DNA of 47,232 bases from positions 1-47,232 of the forward strand of contig JAEULA010000003.1 in assembly GCA_016793165.1 (NCBI GenBank), in the 5' to 3' direction. Under the pieces are notes generated by a model. The model saw only the letters and a list, made by a program, of their open reading frames with translations, made no database searches and had not been told where the DNA came from. The translations under genes and the position numbers were made by a program. How positions within the stretch are numbered: the stretch's first letter is position 1; the number at the start of each line of letters is the position of its first letter. Of the stretch, positions 18,400-29,370 are shown piece by piece. This stretch comes from Alphaproteobacteria bacterium. Lineage in GTDB: Bacteria; Pseudomonadota; Alphaproteobacteria; CACIAM-22H2.

Positions 18400-19881
18400 A
18401 TGCGGCTTGCCTTGATCCATGTCGGCCAGGAGACCAACGACTTCAATCCGGTGCCGACGACGATGCGCGACTACGAGTCGTTCGGCGTCTACGAGGGCGC
18501 GCGCATCCTCGAGAAGCTCGGCGCGCTCGGCCAGGTCGGCGGCTACTGCGCGGCGGTGAAGGCCTCCGGCCGCCACGTCGAGACGATCCCGATCGTCCGC
18601 GGCTGGGCAACCGCCGGCGGCCGCATCACCGGCGATTGCCACCGCTTCTTCGCCGACCGCATGGTCGCGGGCCTGCGCGCCGCCGGCCGCATCGACGGGC
18701 TGGCGCTGCAGCTGCACGGGGCCTGCGCCGCCGAGGGCCTCGACGATGTCGAAGGCGAGCAGATCGCACTGTGCCGCGCCGTGCTCGGGCCCGACGTGCC
18801 GATCGTCGTGTCGCTCGACCATCACGCCAACATCACGCAGCGGATGGTCGACCAGAGCACCGCGATCGTCGGCCATCGCACGCAACCGCACGACCCGTTC
18901 GACACCGGCCGCATCGGCGCCGAGCTGCTGCTGCGCATCGTCGCGGGCGAGGTCCGGCCGACGACGGCCTGGCGCAAGCTGCGCATGATCACGCACCAGG
19001 AGCAGTTCCTGACCTCGCGCCACCCGATGAAGACGTGGTTCGACCGCGCGCGCGCGATGGAGGCTGCCGACCGGCGCGTGCTGCAGGCGTCGAACTACCC
19101 GATGCAGCCCTGGCTCGACGTCGCCGAGGGCGGCTGGGCCACGATCGTCGTGACCGACGACGACCAGGCGCTGGCCGAGCGCCTCGCCGACGAGCTCGCC
19201 GATCTCGCCTGGTCGATGCGCGACGAGTTCCAGCGACGCGAGGCCGTGGCGATCGACGAGGCGGTGCGCCGCGCCGACAAGGCGCCGCGCGGCATCGTGG
19301 TGCTCAGCGACACCGGCGACACGGTGTTCGGCGGCTCCGCCGGCGACAGCAACCTGATCCTGGAGTCGATCCTGCGGCTCGGCATCGCGAGCCGGGCGAT
19401 CATCCCGCTGATCGAGCCGCCGACGGTGGCGCGCCTGGTCGCGGCGGGCGAGGGCGCGCGCGTGACGCTGCCCGTCGGCGGCCACCTCGCCACGAAGTTC
19501 TTCAGGCCGCTCGAGGTCACCGGCACGGTGCGCCGGATCGGCGGCGGCCTGGTGCAGGTCGGCGAGCACCACCAGAGCGAGATCGACATGGGCCGCGTCG
19601 TCGTGTTCGACGTCGGCCCGGTGACGATGCTCATCAGCGAGCTGCGCGGTGTCGCCGGCAACGTGCCCGACGCCTACCGCGCCTTCGGCGTCGAGCCGCG
19701 CGACTACAAGATGGCCGTGCTGAAGACGGCCTCGAACTTCCAGTACTTCGCGCCGATCTCCTCGGAGGTGATCCGCGTCGACACGATCGGCCCCGGCCAG
19801 TCGCAGGTGGAGACCCTGCCGTGGTGCCGCGTGCCGCGACCGATCTTCCCGCTCGATCCGATCGGGCATTGGCGGGGATAG
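18400..19881 (+). CDS. M81 family metallopeptidase (MlrC-like)
   Basis: 493 residues, the usual length for MlrC, named from microcystin breakdown, where it cleaves the linear peptide products. The start at 18400 is preceded by GAGAGGAG. Family landmarks are HVGQETNDFNPV near the N-terminus, LDHHANITQRMVD and GHRTQPHDPFDTGR (probable zinc ligands), and the C-terminal-domain motif LSDTGDTVFGGSAGDSNLIL. No signal peptide, so cytoplasmic. It leads a two-gene unit with a hydroxyacid dehydrogenase 34 bases downstream and is divergent from the deaminase/importer operon. Most MlrC homologues occur outside microcystin degraders and probably act on other small amides or peptides; the real substrate is unknown. 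Confidence 0.88.
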   Translation: MRLALIHVGQETNDFNPVPTTMRDYESFGVYEGARILEKLGALGQVGGYCAAVKASGRHVETIPIVRGWATAGGRITGDCHRFFADRMVAGLRAAGRIDGLALQLHGACAAEGLDDVEGEQIALCRAVLGPDVPIVVSLDHHANITQRMVDQSTAIVGHRTQPHDPFDTGRIGAELLLRIVAGEVRPTTAWRKLRMITHQEQFLTSRHPMKTWFDRARAMEAADRRVLQASNYPMQPWLDVAEGGWATIVVTDDDQALAERLADELADLAWSMRDEFQRREAVAIDEAVRRADKAPRGIVVLSDTGDTVFGGSAGDSNLILESILRLGIASRAIIPLIEPPTVARLVAAGEGARVTLPVGGHLATKFFRPLEVTGTVRRIGGGLVQVGEHHQSEIDMGRVVVFDVGPVTMLISELRGVAGNVPDAYRAFGVEPRDYKMAVLKTASNFQYFAPISSEVIRVDTIGPGQSQVETLPWCRVPRPIFPLDPIGHWRG

Positions 19882-19915
19882 TGCGCGAATGCCCGATCGA
19901 GGGAGGAAACCCAAG

Positions 19916-20899
19916 ATGCCCAAGCCTGCCACCCGCCCGCTGGTCTATGTCGCCGACGAGCCCGCCCCCGCCGACGCGCATGCGATCTCGCCGGCGCGCA
20001 TCCGGCAGGCTGCGCGCCGCCATCCCGGCGTCTTCTCCCGCGTGCGGATCGTGCACGGGCCCGACCCGAAGGCGCTGGCCGAGGCGGAGATCGTGCTCGG
20101 CGTGAGCTTCAACGCCGCGACGCTGCGGCAGGACGCGCCGAAGCTGCGCTGGATCCAGTCGCTCAACGCCGGCGTCGAGAAGCTCGCGCCCAAGCTCGAC
20201 CGCAGCTTCAAGCTGACCAACGCCTCCGGCCTGCACGGGCCGAAGGGCGGCGAGTACGGGCTCGCCGCGATGCTGCTGCTCAACCACGCGGTCCAGCGCT
20301 TCGTCGGCAGCCAGCGCCGCCGCGCCTGGGAGCCGGTGTTCACCACTCCGATCGAGGGCAAGACCGTGGTGATCGCGGGTGCGGGCGCGCTCGGCCAGGC
20401 GGTGGCGCTGCAGGCGAAGCGCCACCGGATGACGACGATCGGCATCAATACGAGCGGGCGCAAGGCGCCCGGATTCGACCGCGTGGTCAAGGCGCGGGAC
20501 ATGGCCAAGGTGCTGCCCAAGGCCGACTTCCTGGTCGTCACGCTGCCGATCACGCCCGGCACCGAGAACCTGATCGACCGCAAGGCGATCGGGCTGCTGC
20601 CGGACCACTGCGGCATCGTCAATCTCGGCCGCGCCAAGGTCATGGACTACGACGCGATGGTCGAGCGCCTTCGCGCCGGCACGCTCGCGGGCGCGCTGCT
20701 CGACGTTTTCAGCCCCGAGCCGCTGCCGGCGGACTCCCCGCTCTGGGACGTGCCGAACCTGATCGTCAGCCCGCATGCCGGCGTCGACGACGGCAGCGTC
20801 TATGTCGAGCGCGGGCTGGACATCTTCGCCGCCAACCTGAAGCGCTATCTCGCCGGCCGGAAGCTCGACAATCTCGTCGATCTGGACAAGGGGTACTGA
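19916..20899 (+). CDS. D-2-hydroxyacid dehydrogenase (NAD-binding)
   Basis: 327 residues. I chose ATG 19916 because GGGAGG lies eight to ten bases upstream; an ATG at 19889 is possible but lacks a ribosome site. The NAD loop is GAGALGQAV, followed by a strand ending in NTSGR, which lacks an acidic residue and so may favour NADP. The usual catalytic region includes VNLGRAKVMDYDAM and the acid-base His in SPHAGVDD, with PLPADSPLWDVPN before it. LRWIQSLNAGVEK matches the substrate domain. It likely reduces a 2-oxoacid or oxidises a D-hydroxyacid; substrate unknown. It forms a probable operon with the MlrC-like gene. Confidence 0.87.
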   Translation: MPKPATRPLVYVADEPAPADAHAISPARIRQAARRHPGVFSRVRIVHGPDPKALAEAEIVLGVSFNAATLRQDAPKLRWIQSLNAGVEKLAPKLDRSFKLTNASGLHGPKGGEYGLAAMLLLNHAVQRFVGSQRRRAWEPVFTTPIEGKTVVIAGAGALGQAVALQAKRHRMTTIGINTSGRKAPGFDRVVKARDMAKVLPKADFLVVTLPITPGTENLIDRKAIGLLPDHCGIVNLGRAKVMDYDAMVERLRAGTLAGALLDVFSPEPLPADSPLWDVPNLIVSPHAGVDDGSVYVERGLDIFAANLKRYLAGRKLDNLVDLDKGY

Positions 20900-21441
20900 C
20901 CGGGGCCGGGCGCCCGCGGGCCGGGAGCGGTCGCCCCGACGAAGCGGAATCGCGGCGGCCGATCGAACCGAATGCTCCGTCCCCCGTTGCTGGGGCGGAG
21001 CGCCGCGCCCGCGGTGCGGCCGGCCCGACCACCGATTCCGGAGAGTGCCGCGATCGGCTTTCGCGAAATGGCTGCCGCCTGGACGGTGGCGGCTGTCCTG
21101 TTCGCCGCGACGACGTTGTTCGCGAACGGTGACGACGTGCGCGGTGCGGGGCGCCGGAGATCACCGTCGACCGGCCGCGGGCGACCGTCCTGACGGCCCC
21201 GGTGGCCTGCAATGTTCCGCTCGGCTACGACCACACGCGCGAGGCGGGGCCGAGAACCGACCTCCGGGCAATCGACCGCCACGCCCGGTCGTGGGCGCCG
21301 GGCCGCGGCCATGCCGCGGATTTCGATTGGGTCGAACCCGCTGTCCTGAGTCATGCTGCTGTTCCGGGCCTCTCGACCGGCGGGTGATCGCTCGCGGGCG
21401 ACGCCCGATCGCGGCGGCATGAGGCGGTGGCGCAGGAGTCC
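20900..21441. other. 542-base intergenic stretch with one hairpin, no supported gene
   Basis: No reading frame here has family features. A 73-codon plus-strand frame (20972-21193) lacks a ribosome site and has random-looking composition. The only structure seen is a hairpin at 20974-21001. No repeat shared with the rest of the window was found. It could hold the promoter of the membrane-protein gene at 21442 or a decayed gene. Confidence 0.5.
20974..21001 (+). terminator. Hairpin downstream of the MlrC/dehydrogenase pair
   Basis: A 10-bp stem (20974-20983 with 20992-21001, one G-T pair) with an 8-base loop lies 75 bases after the dehydrogenase stop. There is no T-tract, so it may be a weak or factor-assisted terminator, or a 3' RNA-end stabiliser. 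Confidence 0.35.
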
Positions 21442-22629
21442 ATGAGCGGAGCGACCAAGGTCAGGCTGCTGGCGTGGCTGCATCTCCTGCTCGGCGGCGC
21501 CGGGCTCGGGTTCGGCATCATTCTCCTGTTCGCCGTCGCGACCTCGACGGACAAGGGAAGCCGCGCCGGCGAGACCGTGGTGCCGATCGTGCTGATGCTC
21601 TCCGCGACGCTGTTCCTCCCGGCGGTGGTCGGCGGCTGGGGATTGCTGCGGCGGCGGCCCTGGGCCCGCCCCGCGATGATCGTCTTCTCGCTGCTCGAAA
21701 TGCTCGCGATTCCCGTAGGCACGGTGATCGGCCTGCTCGGCCTGTGGATCCTTCTCGGCCGCGACGCGGCGGCGGCGTTTGCGGCGGCGAACGCAACGCT
21801 CGACCGCGAGGCCAAGCCGCCTCCGACTTCGCATGCGAGCGCCGCGGCGTCGGCATCGTCGGCGCGCGCCGAGACGCCCGGGTCGACCGGCGCGGTCCGC
21901 GCACCGATCGCCGCGCCGGCCGCCGCGCCCGATGCGGCGGCGTCGGGGCGCGGCGGAGTCCTGCTCGCGATGGCCGGCGTGGCGGCCGGCTTCGTCGTCG
22001 CGATCGACGGCGGCTTCATGATCACCGGCGCGCCCGCGCCCGTGGAGATCGCGGGCCTGTTCTATCCGGCACTCGCCGTGCTTGTGGTCGCGCTCGCGTT
22101 CGGCGTGCGGGCGCTGGCGGCAATGTGGCGAGCGCCGCGCGCGGCGCCGGTCGGCCGGGCCTGGTCGCACGCCGGAAGGGCCGACTTGCTCCGCTCGCGC
22201 CAGGCGGGCGAGGCGGAGCGCCGCGCCCGGCTGGCGCAGCTCGCCGCGGATCCAACTCGCCGCCGCTACGTCGCGTTGATCGAGCGCGGCGAGAGCTGGT
22301 CGGATGCGCAGATCGCCTACGACCTCGACGCCGCGACGACGGCCACGTGCGCGCATCTGCAGCCGGTCGAGCGCGCCATCCGCGCGGCCGGAATCAAGGT
22401 GCGGCGCTGGGCCGGCCCCGATGTCGGGGCGGATTGCATGATCGACACGGCCGCGTTGGCGCGCCGCTTCGTGTTGCCGGCCTCGGTGCGCTACGAGGAG
22501 CCGGCGCCCTACGATCGCGCGACCGAGGACTCGCCGGTGGCGTTGCTGCGTTGCGCGGCCTGCCGATCGTCGATCATCGCGTGGCATCCGTCGGTCGCTG
22601 CGGGCGGGCCGGTGTTTCCCGCTCGATGA
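21442..22629 (+). CDS. Unrecognised multi-pass membrane protein with CxxC C-terminus
   Basis: 395 residues, family not recognised. Start ATG 21442 has AGGAG six bases upstream; a GTG at 21427 is less likely. Predicted membrane segments are about 8-34, 46-69, 77-106, 171-196 and 202-228, with an Ala/Pro/Ser-rich linker at 120-168. The soluble C-terminal part (about 240-395) has RRRYVALIERGESWSDAQIA, which looks helical, and a CAAC pair (C371, C374) near the end that could bind metal or form a disulfide. Codon use matches the neighbours. It stands alone: 116 bases to the racemase-like gene. Function cannot be guessed. Confidence 0.7.
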   Translation: MSGATKVRLLAWLHLLLGGAGLGFGIILLFAVATSTDKGSRAGETVVPIVLMLSATLFLPAVVGGWGLLRRRPWARPAMIVFSLLEMLAIPVGTVIGLLGLWILLGRDAAAAFAAANATLDREAKPPPTSHASAAASASSARAETPGSTGAVRAPIAAPAAAPDAAASGRGGVLLAMAGVAAGFVVAIDGGFMITGAPAPVEIAGLFYPALAVLVVALAFGVRALAAMWRAPRAAPVGRAWSHAGRADLLRSRQAGEAERRARLAQLAADPTRRRYVALIERGESWSDAQIAYDLDAATTATCAHLQPVERAIRAAGIKVRRWAGPDVGADCMIDTAALARRFVLPASVRYEEPAPYDRATEDSPVALLRCAACRSSIIAWHPSVAAGGPVFPAR

Positions 22630-22745
22630 GGCGCGAGCGGTCGCCGCGCGGTTCCGCATCGCGAAAGCCGGTGCGGCGCCGGGACCGGCGCGGACGTCGC
22701 TGACTTGCGCGAGGACGCGGGTCGCGTGCGAGGAAGGAGCGGAAC

Positions 22746-23432
22746 ATGACGACGGTCGGCATCGTCGGCGGCCTCGGCCCCGAGGCCACGATCGACTATT
22801 ACCAGCGGATCCTGAAGGCCTGGGAGCAGGTGGAGCCGCGCTCCGCGCCCTCCATGGTGATCGACAGCCTCGACGTGTGGCGGGGCCTGCGCCTCGTCGC
22901 CTCGGACCGGCCCGGCCTCGTCGACTACCTGCTCGGATCGCTGCGGCGCCTCGCGGGCGCCGGCGTCGATTTCGCCGTCATGACCGCGAACACGCCGCAT
23001 ATCGTCTTCGACGAGCTGGCGGCCCGGTCGCCGGTACCGCTGCTGAGCATCGTCGAGACCTGCGCCGAGGAGGCGAAACGGCGCGGGCTGCGCCGGCTCC
23101 TGCTGCTGGGCACGCGCTTCACGATGGAGGCGAGCTTCTTTCCGGACGTGTTCGCGCGGCACGGGATGCAGGTCGTGGTTCCCGCCGAAGCGGATCGGGC
23201 GTGGCTCCACGCCCGCTATGTCGAGCAGCTGCTGCCGGGCGACTTCCGCGACGAGACGCGGGCCGAGGTGGTCGCCCTCGCCGAGCGGTTGCGCGAGGCG
23301 GAGCGCTTGGACGCCGTCGTGCTGGGCGGCACCGAGCTGCCGCTGCTGATCCCCGGCACGACGATCGCCGGGATGCCGGCGCTCGACACGACGGCGCTCC
23401 ATGTCGCGGCGATCGTCGCGCGGTTGCGCTAG
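22746..23432 (+). CDS. Aspartate/glutamate racemase family protein lacking catalytic Cys
   Basis: 228 residues, the normal length. MTTVGIVGGLGPEATIDYY is the family N-terminus and ALLGT-like LLLGTRFTMEASFF the mid motif. True Asp/Glu racemases use two cysteines, or Thr and Cys as in E. coli YgeA (Thr83/Cys197). Here the first site reads TANTPH (Ala81 at the acid/base position) and the second LGGTELP (Gly195 for Cys). So it should not racemise by the two-base mechanism and may do other chemistry (decarboxylase, isomerase or hydantoinase-like) or bind ligand only. GGAAGGAGC precedes the ATG. It lies just before a peptide-type importer and may act on its cargo. Confidence 0.82.
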   Translation: MTTVGIVGGLGPEATIDYYQRILKAWEQVEPRSAPSMVIDSLDVWRGLRLVASDRPGLVDYLLGSLRRLAGAGVDFAVMTANTPHIVFDELAARSPVPLLSIVETCAEEAKRRGLRRLLLLGTRFTMEASFFPDVFARHGMQVVVPAEADRAWLHARYVEQLLPGDFRDETRAEVVALAERLREAERLDAVVLGGTELPLLIPGTTIAGMPALDTTALHVAAIVARLR

Positions 23433-23526
23433 CCGCGCCGCCCGGCGCCGCGCGCGCGAATCGGTGCCGCGCCGGCGCGGGCTCGGGCGGCGGAGCGGCG
23501 CCGCCACGGCGGTTTCACGTCCCGAA

Positions 23527-23542
23527 ACCCGGTTTGACGGGT
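23527..23542. promoter_or_regulatory. ACCCG-N6-CGGGT palindrome before second importer
   Basis: ACCCG (23527-23531) and CGGGT (23538-23542) flank GTTTGA; TTGACG (23534-23539) inside could be a -35. It matches the palindrome at 18294-18309 in arm sequence and spacing. It lies 106 bases before the binding-protein start. A CTGTC-GT-GACAG repeat follows at about 23560-23571. Candidate operator for a shared regulator. Confidence 0.4.
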
Positions 23543-23647
23543 CTCGAGCGGCGCGGGCACTGTCGTGACAGGTCCGGGGGACGATGCGCCCGCTTCCCGT
23601 CGCGGGGGCGGCCTGCCACGGCACAACCAGCAGCGGAGGGATGGGTC

Positions 23648-25189
23648 ATGACGATGGGCTTCACACGTCGAGCCGGATTGACGGGATCGCTGGCTCTGGC
23701 GACCACGGCGCTGTTCGTGCCGACCGACGTCGAGGCGCAGGCGCTGAAGGGCGGACGGCTTCGCGTGGCGCTGCTCGCGGACATCGCGAATTTCGACCCG
23801 CACCAGTTTTCGTCGGTGAACTTCCCGATCATCAAGAACGTCTACGACAGCCTCATCGAGTACACGCCCGACGGCAAGGCGATCCCGAGCCTCGCCTCGG
23901 CCTGGACGATCGCGCCCGACGCGAAGTCGGTGACGCTGACGCTGCGCGGCGACGTGAAGTTCCATGGCGGCGCCGCGCTCGACGCCGAGGCCGTCTCGGT
24001 CAACCTGAAGAAATGCGCCGACCCGGCCAAGGGCAAGAACGTCTACGCCACGATGGGAATCGTGCAGGACTGGACGGTCGTCGATCCGCGCACCATCCGG
24101 CTGAACTTCAAGGCGCCGGTGCCGGAGAAGCAGATCACCGACCTGCTGCAGTTCATCTCGATCATCGATCCGAGCGTGATCGACACGGTCGAGACCAAGG
24201 CGGGCGGCTCGGGCGCGTTCACGGTCGCCGAGCGCGTGCTGGGGCAGCGCATCCGCCTGGTCGCCAACCCCGCCTATTGGCGCGAGAAGGAGCCGCTGGT
24301 CAGCGAGGTCGTGCTCACGATATTCAGCGACAACGACGCCGCCAGCGCGGCGCTGGAATCCGGGTCGGTCGACATCGTCTACGGCGGCGGCGGGCGCGCC
24401 GCGGTACGCCTGCGCAACGCGGGGCACCAGCTGTTCCAGGGGCCGGGGCCGCTCATCCAGGTCTTCCGCATCAACTCGACGCGCGGGCCGTTCCGGAATC
24501 AGAAGTTCCGCCAGGCGTTCAATCATCTCATGGACCGCGCCGCGATCCTGCGCGTCGGCTATGCCGGCCTCGGCCAGGTGACCGCGCTGCCCTGGGCGCC
24601 GGCCAACCCGGCCTTCGACGCGTCCTACAACACCAGATACGCGTTCGATCTCGACAAGGCGCGGGCCCTGCTCAAGGAGTCCGGCCTGTCCGACGCGGAA
24701 ATGAAGGACTGGAAGATGCTGGTCAACGGCGGCGACCAGGACTCCGTCGCGATCAGCCAGATCGTCCAGCAGACGCTGGCGCGCGTCGGCATCGCGATCG
24801 AGCTCGATCTGAAGCAGGGCGCCGAGTACGTCGACGCGCTGCTCACGGGCAAGTTCGCGGCGACCTTCGGCGGCGTCGGCAACATCCAGAAGTTCCCGAC
24901 GCGGCTCACCACCAACAGCATCTACCGCACGGCGAACAACCCGATCCTCGGGGAGCCGAACCCGCACACGGCCTATGTCGCGGCGATCGATCGCGTCAAC
25001 AAGACCTTCGGTCCCGGCGCCGACACCAAGGCGGCCTACGACAACCTCAACAAGGTGCTGGTCGAGGAGGCGTTCGGCGTCGCGACGAACTCCTACGACA
25101 TCGGCCTGATCGTGGCCGCGAAGAATGTCGGCGGCATCACGCTCGACATCGACAACATGCTGGTCGCGCGCACGATCGGTTTCCGTTGA
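23648..25189 (+). CDS. ABC transporter substrate-binding protein (family 5), second system
   Basis: Periplasmic binding protein of 513 residues. ATG 23648 gives MTMGFTRRAGLTGSLALATTALFV, a twin-arginine-like signal (RRAGL) with cleavage near EAQA at about residue 31; GGAGGG lies just upstream. Body motifs are ANFDPHQFSSVNFPIIKNVYDSLIEY, LRGDVKFHGGAALDAEAV and FRQAFNHLMDRAAIL, diagnostic of SBP_bac_5. It is followed by a 220-base gap with a strong hairpin, then a fused ATPase and two permeases. It shares little close sequence with the binding protein at 10996, so the two importers probably take different ligands. Confidence 0.92.
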   Translation: MTMGFTRRAGLTGSLALATTALFVPTDVEAQALKGGRLRVALLADIANFDPHQFSSVNFPIIKNVYDSLIEYTPDGKAIPSLASAWTIAPDAKSVTLTLRGDVKFHGGAALDAEAVSVNLKKCADPAKGKNVYATMGIVQDWTVVDPRTIRLNFKAPVPEKQITDLLQFISIIDPSVIDTVETKAGGSGAFTVAERVLGQRIRLVANPAYWREKEPLVSEVVLTIFSDNDAASAALESGSVDIVYGGGGRAAVRLRNAGHQLFQGPGPLIQVFRINSTRGPFRNQKFRQAFNHLMDRAAILRVGYAGLGQVTALPWAPANPAFDASYNTRYAFDLDKARALLKESGLSDAEMKDWKMLVNGGDQDSVAISQIVQQTLARVGIAIELDLKQGAEYVDALLTGKFAATFGGVGNIQKFPTRLTTNSIYRTANNPILGEPNPHTAYVAAIDRVNKTFGPGADTKAAYDNLNKVLVEEAFGVATNSYDIGLIVAAKNVGGITLDIDNMLVARTIGFR

Positions 25190-25335
25190 GCCGTCGAGCG
25201 ACGCCGCTGGGCCGGCCCCGACCCTCCCTCCGCTTCGCTGCGGGGGCGGGAGCGGGCTGCGCCGAGGCCGGTCGTCGCGCGCGGCGTGCCCGGCCCGGCC
25301 CGGTCGCAGCGCGGGAGCGGGGCCGCGGGCCGGTC

Positions 25336-25366
25336 CGATCGCGTCCCGTGACTCCGGACGCGATCG
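25336..25366 (+). repeat. Stem-loop between binding-protein and ATPase genes
   Basis: A perfect 11-bp stem pairs 25336-25346 with 25356-25366 around a 9-base loop. The flanks lack a T-run, and the rest of the 220-base gap is very GC-rich with no supported gene. Like the hairpins at 3440-3530, it follows a binding-protein gene within a transporter operon, which suggests an RNA-stability or attenuation role. Confidence 0.6.
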
Positions 25367-25409
25367 TCCGGCGCGGGCGAGAGGCCGGTCGGAGCGCAGC
25401 GCGCTCTCC

Positions 25410-27481
<2,072 letters not shown>

Positions 27482-27485
<4 letters not shown>

Positions 27486-28369
27486 GCGGCGGCCTGCAGC
27501 GCAAGCTCGACATCGCGCGACGCGTGTTCGCGCGCAAGGGCGCGCTGCTCAGCGCGCTGTTCCTCGTCGCGACGATGCTGGTCGCCTTCCTCGCGCCGTG
27601 GCTGCTGCCGATCGATCCGCTGGCGCAGGACCTCGCCGCGACGCTCGAGCCGCCCTCGGCGACCTACTGGTTCGGCGCCGACGAGCTCGGCCGCGACATC
27701 CTCGCCCGCGTCATCTACGGCGCGCGCACCTCCCTGCTGACCGCAGCCGGGGCGGTGAGCATCGCGGCGGCGATCGGCATTCCCATCGGGCTGGTCGGCG
27801 GCTTCTTCGGCGGCTGGCGCGACGCGGTGCTGATGCGGGTCGTCGACGTCCTGCTGGCGCTGCCGGGCATCCTCTTCGCGATGGCGCTGATCGCGGTCCT
27901 CGGGCGGAGCCAGACAGCGGCGCTGGTCGCCGTGGGCATCACCGGCGTGCCGAGCTTCGCGCGCATCACCCGCGCCCAGGTGCTGAGCCTGCGCAAGCGC
28001 GACTTCGTCACCGCGGTCGAGGCGCTCGGCGGCTCGGCCACCTACAGCATGTTCCGAACGGTGCTGCCGAACTCCTGGAGCCCGATCCTGGTGCAGGTCG
28101 TCGTGCTGTCCTCGGTCGCGATCCTGCTCGAGGCGGCGCTCGCGTTCCTCGGCGTCGGCATCCCGCCGCCGACGCCGAGCTGGGGCGAGATGCTGCGCAC
28201 GGGCAAGTCGTTCCTTCACGAGGCGCCGACCTACGCCGTGCTGCCGGGGCTCGCGCTGACGCTCACCATCCTGTCGCTCGACACGCTGGGCCGCACGCTC
28301 GCGAGCGTGCTCGAGGATCGCCGGGAGATCGGCGCGGACATCGCGCCCGCCGATCGGAGCGGCCCATGA
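27482..28369 (+). CDS. Dipeptide ABC transporter permease (DppC type), second system
   Basis: Inner-membrane permease of 295 residues. GTG 27482 overlaps the stop of the fused ATPase (GTGA). The segment YWFGADELGRDILARVIYGAR is the DppC-family N-terminal hallmark and the EAA loop reads RKRDFVTAVEALGGS then RTVLPNSWSPILV. The stop overlaps the ATG of the DppB gene (ATGA). The order ATPase-DppC-DppB is the reverse of the usual DppB-DppC, but each pair is tightly coupled. Confidence 0.92.
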
Positions 28370-29313
28370 TCGGCTACATCGTCCGCCGTCTGGTCCAGCT
28401 GCTGCCGGTCCTGCTCGTCGCCTCGATCGGGATCTGGGGCATGATCTACGCCGTGCCCGGCGGTCCGGTCGGCAGCCTCGTCGGCGAGAACGCGACCGCC
28501 GAGCAGATTCGCGAGGTGACGCAGCGTCTCGGGCTCGACCGGCCGGTGCTGGCGCAATACTGGTCGTGGCTCACCCGCGCCGTCGCCGGCGATCTCGGCG
28601 AGTCGCTGCAATCGCGCGATCCCGTGCTGCAGCTGATCCTCCATCGCGTGCCGGCGACGCTGCAGCTGGGCCTCGCCGCGACGATCGTCGGGCTCCTGCT
28701 CGGCGTTCCCGTCGCCATCGCCAGCGCGCTTGCGCCCAATTCCTGGCTCGACCGCGCCCTCAGCGGCTGGAGCGCGCTGGCGCTCGGCGTGCCGACCTTC
28801 TGGCTCGGGATCCTGCTGATCCTGCTGTTCGCGGTGGAGCTGCGCTGGCTGCCGTCGGCCTCGGCCTATGTCTCGATCTTCGATTCGCCCTGGGACGCGC
28901 TCAAGAACATCGTCATGCCGGCGCTGACGCTGGGCGTGTACGTCTCGGGCATCTTCGCCCGCTTCCTGCGGGCCTCGCTTCTCAGCGAGCTGAGGGCCGA
29001 CTACGTGCGCACGGCGCGCTCGAAGGGCCTGCCCGAGCGCGACGTGATCGGACGCCACGTTCTGCGCAACGCGCTGCTGCCCTTCGTCACCATCGTCGGC
29101 CTGATGATGGCGAACTTCATCGGCGGCACCGTGATCACCGAGGCGGTATTCACCTATCCGGGGCTCGGCCGCCTGCTGATCCAGGCGATCGGCACGCGCG
29201 ACTATCCGCTGATCCAGGGGTGCATCCTGTTCATCCTCGTCATCTACGTGCTGATGAACGTCCTGGTCGACGTGCTCTACGCCTATATCGACCCGCGCAT
29301 CGACTACGCCTGA
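28366..29313 (+). CDS. Dipeptide ABC transporter permease (DppB type), second system
   Basis: Inner-membrane permease of 315 residues, last gene of the second importer. MIGYIVRRLVQLLPVLLVASIGIW with YAVPGGPVGSLVG and QRLGLDRPVLAQYWSWL is the DppB/OppB lead; the EAA loop is LRADYVRTARSKGLPE with LRNALLPFVTIVGL; the C-terminus VDVLYAYIDPRIDYA is typical. The ATG overlaps the DppC stop. With the genes at 23648-28369 it completes a peptide/opine-type importer. Confidence 0.93.
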   Translation: MIGYIVRRLVQLLPVLLVASIGIWGMIYAVPGGPVGSLVGENATAEQIREVTQRLGLDRPVLAQYWSWLTRAVAGDLGESLQSRDPVLQLILHRVPATLQLGLAATIVGLLLGVPVAIASALAPNSWLDRALSGWSALALGVPTFWLGILLILLFAVELRWLPSASAYVSIFDSPWDALKNIVMPALTLGVYVSGIFARFLRASLLSELRADYVRTARSKGLPERDVIGRHVLRNALLPFVTIVGLMMANFIGGTVITEAVFTYPGLGRLLIQAIGTRDYPLIQGCILFILVIYVLMNVLVDVLYAYIDPRIDYA

Positions 29314-29370
29314 GCGAGGTCATCGGGAAGACGCAGGCGGCCGCCGGCATTCCTGCGGCAGGATCGCGCA

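Noticed and set aside
20972..21193. 73-codon plus-strand frame in the long intergenic gap
   Set aside because: No ribosome site, no recognisable motif, and composition like a random GC-rich frame; the start also lies within a hairpin.
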